From: Gigaspora rosea
Taxonomy: Eukaryota; Glomeromycota; Glomeromycetes; Diversisporales; Gigasporaceae
Length of the DNA: 64,000 bases
Assembly (NCBI GenBank): GCA_003550325.1
Contig: QKWP01000831.1
Location: 81,839-145,838, forward strand
Direction of reading: 5' to 3'
Each line of letters begins with the position of its first letter. The stretch's first letter is position 1. The position numbers and the translations under genes are program-made. Positions 30,461-42,448 of the stretch are shown one piece after another. The notes beneath the pieces were generated by a model. It was not told where the DNA came from and did not search any database. It saw only the letters and a program-made list of their open reading frames with translations.

Positions 30461-30895
30461 TATGCTCTTAATACTAAAACAAAATGGATCTTTTTTTCTA
30501 TTTCGACCATTAATTTATCGTCTATTTGAGTAATTTTTTCTAAAACTTTATCTCTATCAATCGTGCGAATTTGGTCTACCAGCATCACACACTTTTTTTC
30601 CAAAGCAATCGGCACTTGAAGTTCTATATAAATTTTAATAGCAAAATTCTGCTCACCTTGTCATTTATACAGACAAGTAAAATTTATGTTATATTAGATA
30701 TTAGAGAAAGCATAATAATTATCTTTTACATGAGATTTTCAATTACCTGCATTTACATCTGATGATAATATTTCTTGCATTATCTTTTCTTGTAAAATAT
30801 CAACCAACTCATTCCTTTTTAGCCCTTTGTAATCAATGTTTCATTTTTCTAATTCCATTTCAAGTATATCTTTGGTTAATCATGTGGGGTTTATT
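30461..30895 (-). pseudogene. SAP domain followed by MazF/PemK-like C-terminal segment
   Basis: On the minus strand 30895-30780 reads as a SAP motif (LTKDILEMELEK, stop, NIDYKGLKRNELVDILQEKI). After ~110 bp of broken or intronic sequence, 30710-30461 reads AIKIYIELQVPIALEKK, then LVDQIRTIDRDKVLEKI and a helical end KKIHFVLVL before TAA. The second part closely resembles the C-terminal half of bacterial MazF/PemK-type endoribonucleases (the QIRTID segment and following helix). The N-terminal half of that fold is not visible. TGA codons at 30880-30882, 30841-30843 and 30661-30663 (complements) interrupt it. The SAP part may be the C-terminal domain of the surrounding transposase-like gene; the MazF-like part is unexpected there. 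No active protein can result. Confidence 0.55.
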
Positions 30896-30935
30896 TCTAA
30901 TAAAAATATACTTATTAGACTGATTATTTTTAATT

Positions 30936-31037
30936 ACAGTCTGATCTCCCTAAATACAGCCCCTTAAATACAACTTCAAGTTCTGGCCCGAATATATTTT
31001 TGACTCTATAAATGCAAAATTTCTTAAATGCAAGCTG
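30936..31037. mobile_element. Short pogo-type MITE (102 bp)
   Basis: It starts CAGTCTGATCTCCCTAAATA and ends TTAAATGCAAGCTG, with TA on each side. It resembles the elements at 12901-13096 and 43913-44247 and lies between coding remnants of the gene around it. Confidence 0.65.
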
Positions 31038-32386
31038 TATATCGAATATACTGACTTGATATATGTGGCAAAGGTATATGCCAATCTGTTTCTGGCATCG
31101 AATAGTCGGAAAATTGAGGATGAGATTTAATAATTTCAGTTTTTTGTAATTTTGATAATTGGGCGGGGAAAAGCTTTTCCAGTCTCCTATATTAGGCATA
31201 GAGCGTGCCAAAATATAACCAGTGAATTCTCCTTCAATTGGCCAATTCTACTCAAACCAGTTAGAATTGCCAGGTAATGAAAATTTTTTCTTGCTCGTTC
31301 CTATTTTTAGAAAATATATTATAAAACTTAGTTGCAAAATATTAATTTTGAGATTATTTACATATTTTACATACCTTTGGTTCTATTTGGTTCCAAATGT
31401 GCCACTTGAGTACCACTAATACCTTTAATTGCACTTTCTATATCTGTTCCTTGAGAAAGATTAAAGCCAAGTTTCACATAACGATTGATAGCATGAGATA
31501 TCTATAAAAATAAGTTAAAAACTGAATTTGCAACAAATATGCTCAAAAATATACGGGTTATCAAAATCCTGAAAGTCAAAACCTGAAACTTAATTATCAT
31601 ATAGTCATATCATGTAATATTAAGACTCAATATTCAAATCTACTTTTGATTAGTAAGATTACACAACACAATAATTAAGTTTTAGAATTTTGATTTTCGG
31701 GATTTTGATCCAAACACAAAATATACAACCTGTGCATGGTGAAGTCGATAGCGGTTTTGGCCTCACCTGCCTCTAAAAAAATCTATTTCTTAACAAAAAT
31801 TTGATACCATTCATACCAATAGCTCATAATCATCATAAGCTCAGCATTGTGGTAATGAGGTCTGTGTTTGACAATATTATTATCCATTTTGGCTTAGTTT
31901 CTAAGCTTTCTACTACAGCATGCAATGAAGAAGCTGTAAACTATGCGTTTTGACGTGTGTCAGCTGACCAATGATCATATGCAACTATTTGTAACTGATT
32001 ACTACCTAATGGGCGAGTATATACTAAAACAGAGAGCAAGGTCCATCCTTTTTTCCCAAAAAATTCCTGTTTAGTTTCTCTGGCACTTTTAGGAAGTATT
32101 TTCATCTTGTAGTCAACTACTAGTACTGCTCCTTTATTATTTAGTTTTAACAAATTTGCATTGAATTGAGTATTAAGATAAGCCTTTCGCATTTGATGAC
32201 TTAGATAACACAAAAGATGATCTTTTAATTCCTCAATTTCACCAGATATTGATAAATCAGTATTACGTTTGATATTGTCAATAAATTGAAAAAGGCTATT
32301 ACAATTATAACATTCGTAAGTATGCAATTCTGTACAATGTCCAAAAGCATAAAGCATACAATAATTTATGCACGGATTGTGTTTAG

Positions 32387-32565
32387 AGGACCCCGAAATA
32401 TACATAGATAGGTCAGGTATGAGTTTGCTTATTTTTGAGGTTTTTTATGCTGATCTTTTCTATTTATAGTAATTTTTTTGCTTATTTTTGAAGTTTTTTG
32501 CAGATCTTTCCTTTTTTAGTGACCCTATAATTAACCTGACCTATCTATATATATTTCGGGGTCCT
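32387..32565. mobile_element. MITE of the AGGACCCCG family (179 bp), inside an exon
   Basis: Inverted ends AGGACCCCGAAATATACATA and complement, with the exact 8-bp duplication GTGTTTAG at 32379-32386 and 32566-32573. Removing it restores the reading ...NGITKHNPC... of the surrounding gene. Other copies are at 39516-39986 and 60161-60340. Eight-bp duplications fit hAT or KDZ-type transposases. Confidence 0.88.
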
Positions 32566-34859
32566 GTGTTTAGTAATTCCATTGGAGTCAATAATCATTT
32601 CTTGCTCGTAGTCTTTTTTTAGAAAACAGCTTAATTTTTCATATGCATTAATTAATTCATTCTATTTGTAATTAAAAATAAAGTTGTAATTATAATATAT
32701 GTAGTACATTCTAAATTATAAAAATTATAATAAAACATACGTACCTGAATTGAACTATTAAGTACATAACATTTTATCAGTCTATTAAATTCATCAAAAG
32801 TTTCATACCCATGAATACTACAAATTGAGCAGAGTCCACCCAGATTTTCATGATACACAAATCGATTTCCTCGTAAATATCCATAAAAAGAAGTTCGTTT
32901 GACACCATCGGAAAATGTTTTATGAAATTTGTCCCATAAAACTTGCTTGGTATTTTTTAAGTAGTGAACAGGTTGGTTAGTGCTTTTATCTGTTTTGTAT
33001 GAACTTATGATTACAACGGCTTTATCTTGAAAAAATTTCTCAAGCTGCTCTTTTTTTTTGGATCCATTTTTTCATGCCTTATAATAGGTTTTTCTCATTG
33101 GTGACCACCTGGCCCGTAATTTTGTGCAAAACAACGAGCATAAGTTATTGCATCTGTAGATACCTGTATTTTATAAAAATAGTTCGGTTAATATCTTGAT
33201 TTATCTGTTATCAAATTTGACCATTTTAGAAAATCTTGCTAAACTAAATTTAAAATTCTAATCTAATAAAGAACTTAAATAAAATCCGTAAGCTATTTTC
33301 TTATTTATTTGATAATTTTTACTATAGAATTCAAAAAAAATCAAATATACAAAAAATGTAGCTTACAGATTTTTTTTTGTATGTATATACGTACCATTAT
33401 AATAACAAAAAAATAAGAATAAACCCATAATTATGATACTAATATTGTATGAACATTGGGATTTCAGATTATTCAAATATTGGATCGTATTCCTTATATC
33501 GCACATGTATACAAAAATTAAATTGTATTTGAAAAAACTTACTTTCAAATTTGCTTGAATTTCATTATAGGTAAATTTGTTTGCTACTATAGAGAGAATT
33601 CGTTGTGTTCCATTTGGTCCTCTAAGAATATTGTCTAAAGCATCTTGAATTGCTATCCATAATTTTGAACCATCGTTTTGATAATCAAAAGGAATAGGGT
33701 GAAGAAATTTTAATTAGTACAAGTTTTTTAAGATTGTCTTATCATAATCTGGATTTTCTGATCTAGTCCAAAATTCAAACTAAAAAAAAAAAATTAGCAC
33801 GATTTTATCTAAAAATTTATAATTATAGTAGCAAAATTAAATTTATATTTAATTGTTCTTTAGAATAAGGTGTAATTTCAGTACAGCCACTATGATTAAA
33901 TAATGCTTTCCAAGCTCGCCATTCTCTTTCTTCAATAACTTGTTCTTTAGAATAGATTTCATTTAATTTTTGATGTAATTCAATAATATAGTTTTGTTTA
34001 CTCCAACTGATAAAAAATTCACGCCAATTAATATTAGATGATAATCGTCGTTTTAAATGATATTGAAATACTTTTTCAAATATTTCATTATTCCAATCTA
34101 ATGAAGTACATGACGGAATTTCTTTAATAGCTTCACATGTTATTTTGTGTATTAGTCCAAAAAGTTCTAATCTAGTATACTGAGATAGAATTCCAATTTG
34201 CTGCCAAACTGTATTTGGACTAGTATTTTTAAACATTGCAACTTCTTGAGTTGCTTGATATATTCGAACTATAGCCTTTTTATTTTTAAACTCCTAAACA
34301 AATAATGCTCTACTATTTTGATAATTCCAAATAAATGATGATTATATCCTTTTCCACTATAATTCCATTCGGGATTGTTAGATTTTCCAATACCAAAAAT
34401 TAACAAATTTAATTTGTCAAGTTTGAAAGAAAAAGGGCGAAAAGTAATATCAGAAAGTAATTGATCTGAAATTATATGTTGATCAAACCCAATTATTATA
34501 GGTCCTGCATGTTTAGTTGCTACAGAAAATATACGTTGATAAACAGAGGTTATTGCTATAGTTGAATTTTCACATATTTCACTAGAAATTCCATCTGACT
34601 GACAAATATAACTAGGCTTAAATTCATTATTTCGAACTACTGTAATTATAAAGTCTTTGTTATTAATAGTTGTAAAAGTTTTCATTCCAACCCATATAGG
34701 GTAAAGAGATAAGCAAGTTGAATTATCATCTGGATATGAAAGCCACCAATTTCAAGAAAAAGATCCAAAATGTAAATCTTGAATAATACTTCCAGGTGAA
34801 ATAAGCGTAACTATATATTTTTTATGTTTTGTCATTTTTTTTATAAGAAAACATATAGA

Positions 34860-36050
34860 TTCTAAAAGTTATAAGAAATTGTTATATTTTACTATCCCCA
34901 AATTAATTGATTATCTATTATATGTTGATCACTGATTGGTATGCGAATCACGAATTAAATGTTTTTTTTTTATTTTAATTTTTTTCTTAAACTGTTTTTT
35001 TTTTATTTATTTAAATTATTTTTTTTTATTATTAAATTATTTTTTTTATATTTTTATAATTTATTTTTTTTTTAATTATAAATTATTATTTTTTTATTAT
35101 TTTGTTTTTTTTAATTAAATTTTTTTTAACGTTATAATTTAATTTATTTTTAAAAATAGCTTATCTGTTGCCGTTATGACGATTTAATCACTGGTTATAC
35201 AAGATAACAGATAAGTATAAAATCTTTTTTTTTTGTCGGATTTTTGATTTTTTTTTCTACTATACTAACACTATCAATATTTTTCAGTTTTTTCCTTTCT
35301 TCGTGGTGTTTTTCGTTGTAGTTGGTGTCACTCACGATATTGGCGCTTTTTCTTTGTTGTTAGTGTCGTCGTGTCCAATTTGGAGTCTTTTTCGTCGGTG
35401 TCATCCATTTTGGCATTCTTTCTTTACTTGTACGCATCTGGAATTCTTTCGTCGCTAGTGTTGAGGCTCTTTTGTCGCTGTTGTTCATTTCGGGTTCATT
35501 TCGAGTTTATTTCAGGTTCTCTCGTGCTGGGGTGTTGCCTGAAGTTTTTTTGCCGTTGGTTATTTGTTTTTTTTTTACTTTCAGTATCGTGTTCATGTTA
35601 TACTAATTCTTTTCAGACTCAAGGTAGGCAGGTGTTGCATCTTATATTACTGGGTATGCTCGTCGTTGGTGTCAAATTTGCCAAACATGTTCGTGGTTGG
35701 TGTAGTGGTGTCTTTATGCTGTTTGTGCAGTGGTGTCTTTACGGCATTTATGTGGTGTTTGTATAGTGTCTTTATGGTGTTTGTGTAGTGTTTCTAAGGC
35801 GTTTTTGTGATGTTTCTTGTAATATGTTTTGTAGTTTTTTTTTTTATTAATAAAAATATATTATTATTTTTTTTTAATAAAAATATATTATTTTTTATTA
35901 TTTTTGTAAAATTTATAAGTGATCTATATTACATTATTACTGTATTAAAATATATGAATATTTGAATGTATTTTTTTAATATATGAAAAATTAGCTAGTA
36001 TTTAATATTTAGACGAGCATATAGTAATTTATTATTATTTGCTTTTTACC
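34860..36050. repeat. T-rich then GT-rich non-coding repeat
   Basis: 34960-35130 is a T-rich run (TTTTTTATT). 35280-35830 is GT-rich with repeated GTTGGTGTC, GTGGTGTCTTTA and TCGTCG motifs, like the interiors of the elements at 738-2172 and 56028-58322. 35935-36050 (GAATATTTGAATGTATT, then TATTTAATATTTAG) matches 3280-3360 inside another element. Short frames here are repeat translations. Confidence 0.55.
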
Positions 36051-36054
36051 AGAT

Positions 36055-36350
36055 TATTGATTAAAGATTTGTGCAGAAAATTAAATCTGGCAAAAATAAA
36101 GAAAAAATTTCTTCAACAATCACTAGCAGGGTCACAGATCTGCATTAATTTTTAATTGTTTTTTTTAGAAATTTGCACAGATCTGTACTAAAAAAACTTT
36201 CCCGATATGCACAGAAAATTAAATCTGTGCAGAAAATTAAAAAAAATTTCTTCAATGATCGCTGGCAGGGTCACAGAACTTTATTAATTTTTAATAATTG
36301 TTTTTTTAAAAAATCTGTGCAGATCTGCACTATAAAAACTTTTCCGATAT
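36055..36350. repeat. Two direct copies of a ~120-bp unit
   Basis: 36070-36180 and 36200-36320 share GTGCAGAAAATTAA, AAATTTCTTCAA, CGCTGGCAGGGTCACAGA-like sequence and TTAATTTTTAAT. The unit is not recognised. Confidence 0.55.
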
Positions 36351-36378
36351 CTGATTATCAGATATATATCGATTACTA

Positions 36379-36765
36379 TAGTGGAATTCACCTAAAGCCA
36401 TCACCTTTTAATTATAAAAAATTTTTAAATTGTTATAACACTTTAAAAATAAAAGATTTTTAAAAAATTTTTTAATAATCTAATAGCTTATTGTTTAAAT
36501 TATTAAACTATCAATAAATTTTTTAAATATCTTTTATTTTTAAGCCATTATATTAATTTAAATTTATATATGATTCAAAAATTTTGGCGTATATATATAA
36601 AAAAACATAACAAAATTTAAATTTATTAACAAAATTTTAAATATTATTAATTAATTTTAAATTGTATTAAGTTTTTTTGCATTTTTATTGGATACTTAGA
36701 TTACACTGCAGCTAAAAAATTAGCACCTATATATAATATATGTTGGCTTTAGGTGAATTCCACCG
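36379..36765. mobile_element. Mariner-type MITE (387 bp)
   Basis: Inverted ends TAGTGGAATTCACCTAAAGC and GCTTTAGGTGAATTCCACCG with TA flanks, inserted in the TATATATCGATTA repeat. Confidence 0.7.
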
Positions 36766-36808
36766 TATCACTATCGATAGAAATCGGTAGGGGTATTTAG
36801 TATCGATA

Positions 36809-37580
36809 TGGCCAGGGGGGTATTGTGGGCCAGCCAGATATCTTGTAATTTAGTGATTGAAATTGGATAAAATTTACACCATTTGATTTGTCTCATTGAG
36901 ACAAATTAAATAGTATAAAATTCATTCAATTCTGACCACCGGATCACAAGATATCATCATTTATGCAAAATATAGATTTTTGTATAAATTTGAATTTATT
37001 ATTAAATATATATAGAATATTTAATAGTTAATAACTTTTGATCCACTGGTCCGTTTTGGACGATTTTACCACCAAAATGACCGTCTCAATGAGACGATTC
37101 TAACAAGCACAAAATCGTCAAAATCTAATCACGGGATCATAAGATCGATATGGATTTATCTTCTTTTATAAAATTATAATAGTAAATCTGCAAATTTTTA
37201 TATATTAACCTTTAATTATCTTGTGATCCTGTAATTGGATATTAACGATTTTGTACTTGTTAGAATCATCTTACTGAGACGGTCATTTTGGTAGTAAAAT
37301 CATCCAAAATGGACAAAATGGACCAGTAGAACACAAATTATTAGCTATTAAATAATGGCCCACAATATCCCCCTCCCCTTTAAAATTTAGTTTTTATATT
37401 CTTTTTTTGTATACTAATTATTTATATTTAAAACTATATATGATTTAAAAAAAATTTTTACAGTAATTTATTCTTTATTAAGCATAGTTCAAATAATAAA
37501 AATTGTAGAAAAATTTATTTGTTTATTAAAAAGTTTTATTAGTAGAAACTTTAACTGGCCCACAATACCTCCATTTACCT
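36809..37580. mobile_element. Foldback element with GGGCCAG ends
   Basis: The left end has GGGGTATTGTGGGCCAG. The complement occurs at 37351-37376 and again at 37557-37575, so the right side may hold two ends. The interior folds back: CCAAAATGACCGTCTCAATG near 37074 pairs with CTTACTGAGACGGTCATTTT near 37270. It belongs to the foldback group described for 37815-39420. The uninterrupted target resembles 9655-9750. Confidence 0.6.
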
Positions 37581-37814
37581 TATATCTTACCTGGTTAGTA
37601 ATCGATATATATCTATATATAAAATTTGCTAATTAATCGATATATATCTGATATGATATTAATTAATAATAGTTATATTCATATAATCATACTTTTTGCA
37701 AATTTTTAAATATTTTACAGGTTTTTGTTTCGCAAGTTTTCGCAAGTTTTCGCAATTTAATATAAAATTTTATTTTTTATTATTATTATAATATTTTAAA
37801 TTATTCACAATTTA

Positions 37815-39420
37815 AGGGGGCTTCCAGAAATTAGCTAATTTTAGGGGGTGGGTGGGTCAGCTAAATTATCAGGTATAATTCCGGCCAAAATTTTATAATT
37901 CTGGCCAAAGTTACAAAATTATTTTTGACCAAAATTATAGATTATTAACAATATTTAATAATTAATAACTTTTAATTTACTGGATCAAATTTAATGATTT
38001 AACTACTAAAATGATCCTATCAATAAGAGGATTCTAGCAAGCCAAAATCATTAAAATCTAATTACTGAATCCCAAGAACAGATTAGATATATATAACTAT
38101 AAAAGTTTTATAGTTTATTAAAAAATAATAAACCATTTATAGTAATACAAATTTATCTGTTCTTTGGATCCCGTAATTGGATTTTTATGATTTTGGGCTT
38201 GCTAGAATCTTCTTATTGAGCTAATCATTTTGGTAGTTAAATCATTGAAATTGATTCAGTAGATCAAAAGTTATTAACAATTAAATATTAATTTTCAATT
38301 GTTAATAACTTTTGATCTACTAGGCCAATTTCAATAATTTAACTACCAAAATGATCAGCTCAATGAGAGAATTCTAGCAAGCCCAAAATAATAAAAATCT
38401 AATTACTAGATCCTAATATTAGAATAGATTTGTGTTACTATAAAAGTTTTATAATTTATTAACTATTTATAGTAATATAAATTTATTTCGTCTCTAGATC
38501 ATGTGATTGAATTTTTATAATTTTGGGCTTGCTAGAATCCTCTCATTGAGCTGATTATTTTGGTAGTTAAATCATCGAAATTGACCTAGTTGATCAAAAG
38601 TTATTAACAATTGAATATTAATTTTCAATTGTTAATAACTTTTGGTCTACTGGGCCAATTTTAATGATTTAACTACTAAAATAGACCAAAATGAGCTGAT
38701 CAATGAGAGGATTTTAGCAAGCCCAAAATTATTAAAATCTAATTACTGGATCCTAAGATCAGAATAGATTTGTGTTACTATAGAAGTTTTATAATTTATT
38801 AACTATTTATAGTAACTCAAATTTATTCTGATCTCTAGATCATGTGATTGGATTTTTATAATTTTGGACTTGCTAGAATCCTCTCATTTAGCTGATCATT
38901 TTGGTAGTTAAATCATCGAAATTGGCACAGTAAATTAAAAGTTATTAACAATTTAAAATTAATTTTTAAATGTTAATAACTTTTGATCTATTTGGCCAAT
39001 TTCGAGATTTAACTACCAAAATGATTAGCTCAATAAGAGGATTCTAGCAAGCCCAAAATCATAAAAATTCAATCACAGGATCCAGAGATCGGAATAAATT
39101 TGTGTTACTATAAATAGTTAATAAATTATAAAACTTCTATAGTAACACAAATCTATTTTGATCTTATGATCCAGTGATTAGATTTTAATGATTTTGGGCT
39201 TGCTAGAATCATCTTATTAAGAGGATCATTTTGGTAGTTAAATCATAGAAATTTGACCAGTAGATTAAAAGTTATTTACTATTAAATATTATATCTAACT
39301 TTTTAATAATTGTAAAATCTGATTGGCTAATTGGGGTATCAGGTGGGGTAAGTGGGTAGAAGTGAGGGCTCATAGTAAAAAAAAACTCAGCTAATTTCTG
39401 GAAGCCCTCTAATATAAAAT
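37815..39420. mobile_element. Foldback element made of four tandem palindromic units (1.6 kb)
   Basis: The ends AGGGGGCTTCCAGAAATTAG and CTAATTTCTGGAAGCCCTCT are inverted. Inside are four consecutive units of about 330 bp (near 37960-38280, 38290-38610, 38625-38945, 38970-39290), each itself a dyad. Every arm carries TTTTGGTAGTTAAATCAT, GTAGATCAAAAGTTATTAA and TTTTGGGCTTGCTAGAATC. No open frames. Confidence 0.75.
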
Positions 39421-39515
39421 TTTGTTTTTTTTTTATTTATTATTATTATATATTATATTTTAAATATTACATATTTTATTATATATTATTATAAAAAACA
39501 ACAAAAAAAATAAAC

Positions 39516-39986
39516 AGGACCCCGAAATATACATAGATAAGTCAGGTTAATTATAGGGTTACTAAAAAAAGGGGTCGCTTAAAGCAGGGTGCAATCACGT
39601 GATATGGCGCCAATCAACTTGTTTGTTTTGATCAACCCGGATTAGCCCGACAAAGAAACAAAGAAGAAAAAAAGTGAAAAAACGCAAAAATACAAGAAAC
39701 GAGTGTCAAAACCTACCTTGGGGCATTAATAAAAAATGTTGGGAAGGCAATTTTACTATAATACTATTTCTAACCCTAACCGCCGCTAACCCTTACCCTA
39801 ACTTTAATTAAAAAGTCAAAATCATATAACTGCACCCTGCTTTAAACGACCCCTAAAAAAAGAAAGATCTGCAGAAAAACTTCAAAAATAAGCAAAAAAA
39901 TTACTATAAATAGAAAAAATCTGCATAAAAAACCTCAAAAATAAGCAAACTCATACCTGACCTATTTATGTATATTTCGGGGTCCT
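39516..39986. mobile_element. AGGACCCCG-family MITE carrying a nested MITE
   Basis: Same ends as 32387-32565, flanked by the exact 8-bp duplication AAATAAAC (39508-39515 and 39987-39994). Its extra length is the nested element at 39571-39853. Confidence 0.9.
39571..39853. mobile_element. Nested MITE with GGGGTCG ends (283 bp)
   Basis: Ends GGGGTCGCTTAAAGCAGGGT and ACCCTGCTTTAAACGACCCC, with the duplication TAAAAAAA on both sides. It interrupts the host MITE in the A-rich part of its interior. No coding sequence. Confidence 0.85.
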
Positions 39987-39999
39987 AAATAAACCCAAG

Positions 40000-41310
40000 A
40001 AAAAATGAAACCTAAAAAATAAAAAATGAAAACAAAAAAAATAAACTATAATATTCCTTATATTTGCTAATATTCACTTATATTCGCTTATATTCACTTA
40101 TATTCCTCATATTCGCTATTTTTTGCAAAGTGCCAGAAAAGTTAAAATAGGTATTCTTGTAAAGTGCCAGAAAAGTTAGGTTGTTTTCTTGCAAAGTTTT
40201 GAAAGAAGTAAGGAATAAATAAAATAAAATAAAAGTAAAAAATAAGTAAAAAAAAACAAACAAAAAACAAAAAACAAATCTGAAAAAAATAACGAAAAAA
40301 AACAAAAACAAAAAAAAATAAACTATTATATTTGCTTATATTTGCTTATATTTGCTTATATTCGATTAAATTCGTTCATATTTGTGACTTCTTGCAAATT
40401 GCCAGAGATATTAGAATTGGTGTTCTTGTAAAGTAACAGAAAAGTCAACTCGTTTTCTTGCAAAGTTCCAAAAGAAGTAAAGGATAAATAAAATAAAATA
40501 AAATTAAAAAAATTAGTAGAAAACAAACAAAAAACAAAAATGCAAGCAAACTAAATAAAAATAAACAAAGCCCCAAATCTTCATTTCAAGTTCATGTTTT
40601 TGCAATTTAGAAATTGGCGAAGGTTTTTGCAAAGTGCCGGAATAAAATAAATTAATAAAAATAAAAAAAAACAAAAGCAAAAAACATGAAATGAAAAAAT
40701 AACTAAAACGAAACTATGCAAAAACTTGTGGAAACTTGCGAAAACTAGCGAAAACTTACGAAAACTTGCATTTTTGAACTTTCAAAATTGCTAAAGAAAG
40801 TAGTTGTGTGTTCTTGCAAAGTATCGAAAGGCTGAGTTGGCTTGTGCAAAGTGCTGAAAGTCATTAGATTTCTTACAAAGTGCTAGTGGTAAAGTATAAA
40901 AATAAAATAAAAAAAATTAAAAAATAAAAAAAAATAGAAATAAAAAAAAAACAAAATAAAACTAAAAAAAAATGAAACAAACCCAAAAAAAAACAAAAGG
41001 AAAATGAAAAAACAATGTAAAACTGATAGAAGATCTAAATTATAAACAAAAAAAAATAAACAAAGGTATAATCTGATTCTGTAGTACAATCATTAAAAAT
41101 TATCAAAACATTTCGAAAATATTAATCAAACGCGTCTTTGATATGATCCAGGTTACAGATTGTCCTAAATATTTCAAATATATTTGAAATATTAAAAATA
41201 AAAAAGAAAAAGGGAGAGAGGATAAAAGAAAAAAAGGAGTAAAAGAGAAAGAGGGCAAAAGAGAGAGGGGTAAAAGGAGAGGAGGTAAAAATCGTTCAAA
41301 ACAGCAATTT
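40000..41310. repeat. Degenerate repeat with TTGCAAAGTGCC motif
   Basis: Three or more diverged units (about 40040-40310, 40315-40560, 40565-40880) contain TTGCAAAGTGCCAGAAAAGT-like motifs, TATTCGCTTATATT arrays and A-rich tails with AAAAACAAAAAA. 40900-41300 is A- and GA-rich low complexity. The minus-strand frames here are low-complexity artefacts. Confidence 0.55.
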
Positions 41311-41318
41311 TTTTTTTT

Positions 41319-42181
41319 AATTGATAATCCACCTATCAAGTAAAGAATAGTGAAATGTGGCGTTCTCCCATCTAAAATTTTTTTTATACTAAGTTAACAA
41401 TACATATCTACTAATTGAAAGTTGTAGAGCTCGTCGAGGCGCATCTAAGGTGGTTAGATCATCCAAATCGGCCCAGTGGATGGCGAGATATTGTCGAAAA
41501 ATGATTGGCCAACTATATAAAATCCGTGGCAGAAATTACATATGAAAATCACATGATCCGAAATGCAGCGTGCGCTCACCTAAAACTTTTTTTCTTACTA
41601 TGCTAATGAAACATGTCGATTAATTGAAAGTTGTAGAGCTCGTCAAGATGCATCTAATGTGGTTAAATCATCCAAATCGGCCCAGTGGATGGCGAGATAT
41701 CGTCGAAAAATGAATGGCCGACTATATAAAATCTCTATGTAAACTTATATTGTTTATATAAAGATTTTATATAGTCAGCCAATCGTTTTTCGACGATATC
41801 TCACCATCCACTAGGCCGATTTGGATGATCTAACCACCATTAGATGTGTCTTGACGAGTTCTACAACTTTTAATAAATCGACATGTTTCGTTAGCATAGT
41901 AAGAAAAAAGTTTTAGATGGGCGCACACTGCATTTCGGAGCATGTGATTTTTATATGTAATTTCCATCATGGGATTTTATATAATCGGCCAATCGTTTTT
42001 CGATGATATCTCGCCATCCACTGGGCCGATTTGGATGATCTAACCACCTTTAGATGCGCCTCGACGAGCTCTACAACTTTCAATTAGTGGACATGTATCG
42101 TTAACTTAGTATGAAAAAAATTTTAGATGGAAGAACGCCACATTTCGCCATTCTTTACTTGATAGGCGGATTATCAATTAA
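41319..42181. mobile_element. Foldback element with two direct units per arm (863 bp)
   Basis: The ends AATTGATAATCCACCTATCA and its complement pair across the element. Each arm has two ~200-bp units with GAAAGTTGTAGAGCTCGTC, GATCATCCAAATCGGCCCAG and TGGATGGCGAGATAT. The centre is near 41752. The element as a whole would fold into a ~430-bp hairpin. Confidence 0.8.
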
Positions 42182-42448
42182 GTTTTTTGGCACATTTTGT
42201 GGTATATATATTTATGATTCTTGGTAGCTTGTGAATTAAATGGGCTTAGAAGATTTTGAACTTTTCAAAAATTTTTTTTTTTTATCTGGTAATCTGGGTT
42301 AAAATTTTTGTGACGTGGTCAAAACACTATGTAATTGTTAAAGATCTGCTAATCATCATATATCGTTTCAAATAATTACAATTATAATCGATTTATAGAT
42401 ATATAACGATTTAATATAAAAAATGATATATATCAATTATAGATATAT

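Larger units (their letters stand above)
29862..34685 (-). pseudogene. Decayed, intron-bearing DDE-transposase-like gene
   Basis: Pieces in order on the minus strand: 34685-34269; 34236-33823 (REWRAWKALFNHSGCTEITP); 33780-33560 (FWTRSENPDYD, then DALDNILRGPNGTQRI); 33175-32745, ending SSIQ at CAG|GTACGT; 32640-31740 (NELINAYEKL, HNPCINYCMLYAFGHC, VVDYKMKILPKSARETKQEF, YDHWSADTRQNA, FLEAGEAKTAID); 31240-31040 (NWPIEGEFTGYILARSMPNI); a SAP domain at 30890-30780; and a terminal segment 30044-29862 (DEIPKLTTISNWISGY). I know this layout from many repeated Glomeromycotina proteins. VVDYKM, an expected SDNG site and GEAK.ID suggest a D-D-E/RNase H-fold nuclease, which is inference. Trp-to-stop changes at QNA|FTASS and VKK|IF, loss of the SDNG site and several insertions make it dead. 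Confidence 0.6.

Noticed and set aside
30461-30710. Bacterial contamination as the source of the MazF-like segment
   Set aside because: It is embedded between fungal-type transposase pieces and a pogo MITE with no change of composition at its edges.
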